A stretch of 64,000 nt of DNA from Vigna angularis (lineage: Eukaryota > Streptophyta > Magnoliopsida > Fabales > Fabaceae), in assembly GCF_016808095.1 (NCBI RefSeq), contig NC_068970.1, positions 35,312,630 to 35,376,629 of the forward strand, in the 5' to 3' direction. Below the pieces are notes generated by a model. It searched no databases and had not been told where the DNA came from. It saw only the letters and a program-made list of their open reading frames with translations. Positions 61,522-64,000 of this stretch are shown piece by piece. The position numbers and the translations under genes were made by a program. Position 1 is the first letter of the stretch; every line of letters starts with the position of its first letter.

Positions 61522-63400
61522 TGTAACATCCTATTATAATAGTATACAACTATTAAAAGAGACATCATCTATAAAAAAAATGAGAGGACAAATTTTTCAA
61601 AAAAAATACATACAAAAGCCTATTACACTTATATCTTACATAACTATAACAATAATTGAACATATTCATACAAAGATTTTATACTTCTATCAATATTATT
61701 ACACCAAATCAAAAGTTTACTACTATTTTACAAAATTTAATAAGATAGGAAATCTAACTCTAAACTTCAACATTCGTCCTGCACTGGATAAACTGAAACC
61801 TCTTCATATACTCACACCATTAAAGTGATCATTACAAACAAGATGAAACACATAGACAGACAAACAGAAAAGAAAGGGTAAGTTAATGTACAAAAACAAT
61901 CATATATCACGTTTATACAAGTAGATATATAACATAGATAAATCAATTAATCCTAAGACATATATACAATCTTTTCCTTTAAACTTGACTATCCGGATAT
62001 ATATCGAACTCTAGAAGTCCTACACTTGATGATGATGAAACAACTCGCCCACACATACTACACACACCGAGGTTAATCCGTCAAACATCTATAGCCAAGA
62101 AACAACCACTAGGCTAAGGACCTGCTACCACTTTTCACTTCATAATCATCCTTCTCTACTTGAGATCGTAAGTTATTTAAGAGTGTCAGGATAAACCCTA
62201 ATACGAAGTTACTATATCGATACATACACTATACATAACCAACTTAAGAACTTCTCCTTAAAATTCTTCCCATGCCATATATCATCCACACTCACAATAT
62301 TATCATATACCACTTATAATCATATCCATATTTAGCATCCATTAAACATAAACATATAATTCAAAATAACTCAATTCAAACAGATCTAAAATCAAAATAA
62401 CACTAAAAGCATTAAATATCATTTGAAGCAGGGAGCGCTCAACACCCATTTTTGGCACTCAACGGTAGTGCTCATGCAAACAGCTCGCTCAACGAGCCTA
62501 ACCTCTCACCCAACAAATTAAGAGAAATACATATTCAGACTTGCAGCAAAGAAGTGGCGCTCAATGCCACTCCTTACTCCTCAACGCCCAACAAATACAA
62601 AGTACAATGCTCAGCAACCCAAAGTGTCCCCCTCAACGCCCATAACACAGAAAACTCACTATTTTTGTAGCGCTCAACATCACTACAAGCCTCTCAATTC
62701 CATACCAGAAACCAACAACTCTGATTCTTGATCTTTGTGTACTCAAGTTTTATCCAAATGACCAAATTGGTATCCTAACACTTGTAATTATTGGGAAAAC
62801 ATGTTTGAAAACCTTTATTTGGATATCAGTTTTTTCTCAATAGGTCAATGACTCAGTCCATTAGATCAAACCAACACTCATCACAGCTCAATTACAACTT
62901 AAAGTACTTAAATATCATATTTCAATAAAACAAGAAGTTAATCAAGTTTTAAATGACATAAGCTTAAACTTCTAACCCTAACTCACTCAAGAAACAACTT
63001 CCCTATAATTTCACCTGTCAAACACCAATTCTAAACCAATTTCTAACCAGCATTCTAACTTAATACCAAATCACAATTCAACATCAATTTCAACCAAATT
63101 AAGAAATTTAACAAAACACCATAATAATACCCCAAATTGATTTCAATATTTATTTAATCAACTATAAAAATAACACTTTAAATCATTCACATACCATCAA
63201 ATTAAGAACTCATACAACAAGAATCCCACAAGAATTTTTCATAACAGACTACCGATCTCATATCAAATTCAAGATGAATAACAGTTTATCAAAGCATCAA
63301 CAACATCAAAAAAAGACAATTAACTTCTTTACTTTTTAGATGATTAAATCATTCTAAAAGACTTAAAATAGTACCAAACGCACAAGAAGTTCTATCTACT
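61522..63400 (+). mobile_element. Gypsy-like LTR, TGTAACATCC type (right end not found)
   Basis: Starts TGTAACATCCTATTATAATA. It shares the block near 62150-62205 (CTTCTCTACTTGAGATCGTA...GAGTGTCAGGATAAACCC) with the LTRs at 25169 and 34034. GCGCTCAAC(G/A)CC phrases recur at 62430-62690. The end and any target duplication could not be placed. The short frames at 61580 and 62452 are part of the repeat. Confidence 0.6.
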
Positions 63401-64000
63401 TCTATGAACAATAAAAACATAAATTATTAAATATTTAAAAGTATTATATTTTATTAGTTAATTTATTAAAGTGATTTAAATAATTAAGTTATGGCTAAAA
63501 GACATAAACATTTATTATATACGGACTATAACAACAATATTTTAATTTTTTGAGTATCATATTAAAAATACTAGAATTTAAGAAAAAAAATAACTAACAA
63601 AGATTAACTAGAGGAGTCATGATTCCTATTAAGCACATACAATTTTTTTTTATAATTTTTTTCTTTTCATTCCCTTAAAAGAGAAATTAACGAGTAATCT
63701 AAAGTATTCTATGATTAGAAGATCAGATACCGATAATCTATCTTGCTCCCAATGATAAATTCAAATAAACTTCGACTTTATGTTCTAAAAGAAATTAGAA
63801 ATTATTCTATTAAAAAATAATAATTGTTCTATTAAATAAGAGTTTATTGTGCATTCAGTATTATTGATATATATTTTTTTCATAATTGAACACAAGGTCT
63901 TTACAATTAACAATGTCACCCACGGGTGTTATTTTTAAATATAGTTGTCCTAAATCAACTACCAATTATGTCTCTTTTTAAAAGTTTTAGTATGTGACAA
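63401..64000. other. Intergenic, AT-rich
   Basis: No gene or recognisable element seen up to the window edge. Confidence 0.5.

Overview
This window is plant nuclear DNA, most likely from a phaseoloid legume such as Phaseolus or Vigna. The evidence is AT-rich sequence, GT-AG introns, four plant-type protein genes and abundant degenerate plant transposons; the legume placement is an inference from the repeat types. There are no operons, CRISPR arrays, rRNA genes or convincing functional tRNA genes.

Four genes look intact. Two are tandem, four-exon NRT1/PTR family (NPF, subfamily 2) transporters on the minus strand (18150-21941 and 29772-31975). They have identical intron phases, and the first is closest to NPF2.13/NRT1.7. 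The third is a three-exon HD-Zip class I transcription factor of HAT5/ATHB1 type on the minus strand (40323-41792), with three short uORFs in its leader. The fourth is an intronless PLS-DYW pentatricopeptide repeat protein on the plus strand (58359-60221), probably orthologous to Arabidopsis At5g40405. A broken ABCG half-transporter pseudogene lies at the left edge (about 474-1535, minus strand).

Most of the rest is transposon debris. 2.5-8.3 kb holds TIR-element subterminal repeats and a 27-bp palindromic tandem repeat. 8.7-8.9 kb is a tRNA-derived (SINE-like) sequence. 10.4-11.5 kb is a dead LINE, cut by a MULE at 11.6-12.5 kb. 13.0-14.1 kb is a CACTA element with a large internal hairpin. 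14.5-17.4 kb is a possible larger CACTA-like region with a transposase C-terminal fragment and an unrecognised spliced coding fragment. 23.0-23.7 kb is a second CACTA-type element. 23.8-27.3 kb is copia-like and gypsy-like LTR sequence with satellite-like arrays. 27.6-28.8 kb is a complete non-autonomous MULE with a perfect 9-bp TSD. 33.8-37.5 kb is a copia pol remnant split by a 2.4-kb solo LTR with a perfect 5-bp TSD. 47.1-47.3 kb is a 26-bp minisatellite. 49.7-49.9 kb is a perfect 112-bp tandem duplication. 50.1-54.1 kb holds LTR fragments. 54.4-55.9 and 56.2-58.0 kb are two more MULEs with perfect 9-bp TSDs. 61.5 kb to the right side is another gypsy-like LTR.

I see no evidence of a novel multi-gene biological system. 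The most informative items are the nested and TSD-bounded elements, the hairpin-bearing CACTA, the HD-Zip leader uORFs, the D-for-E change in the proton-coupling motif of the second NPF, and the unrecognised spliced coding fragment near 16.5-17.1 kb.
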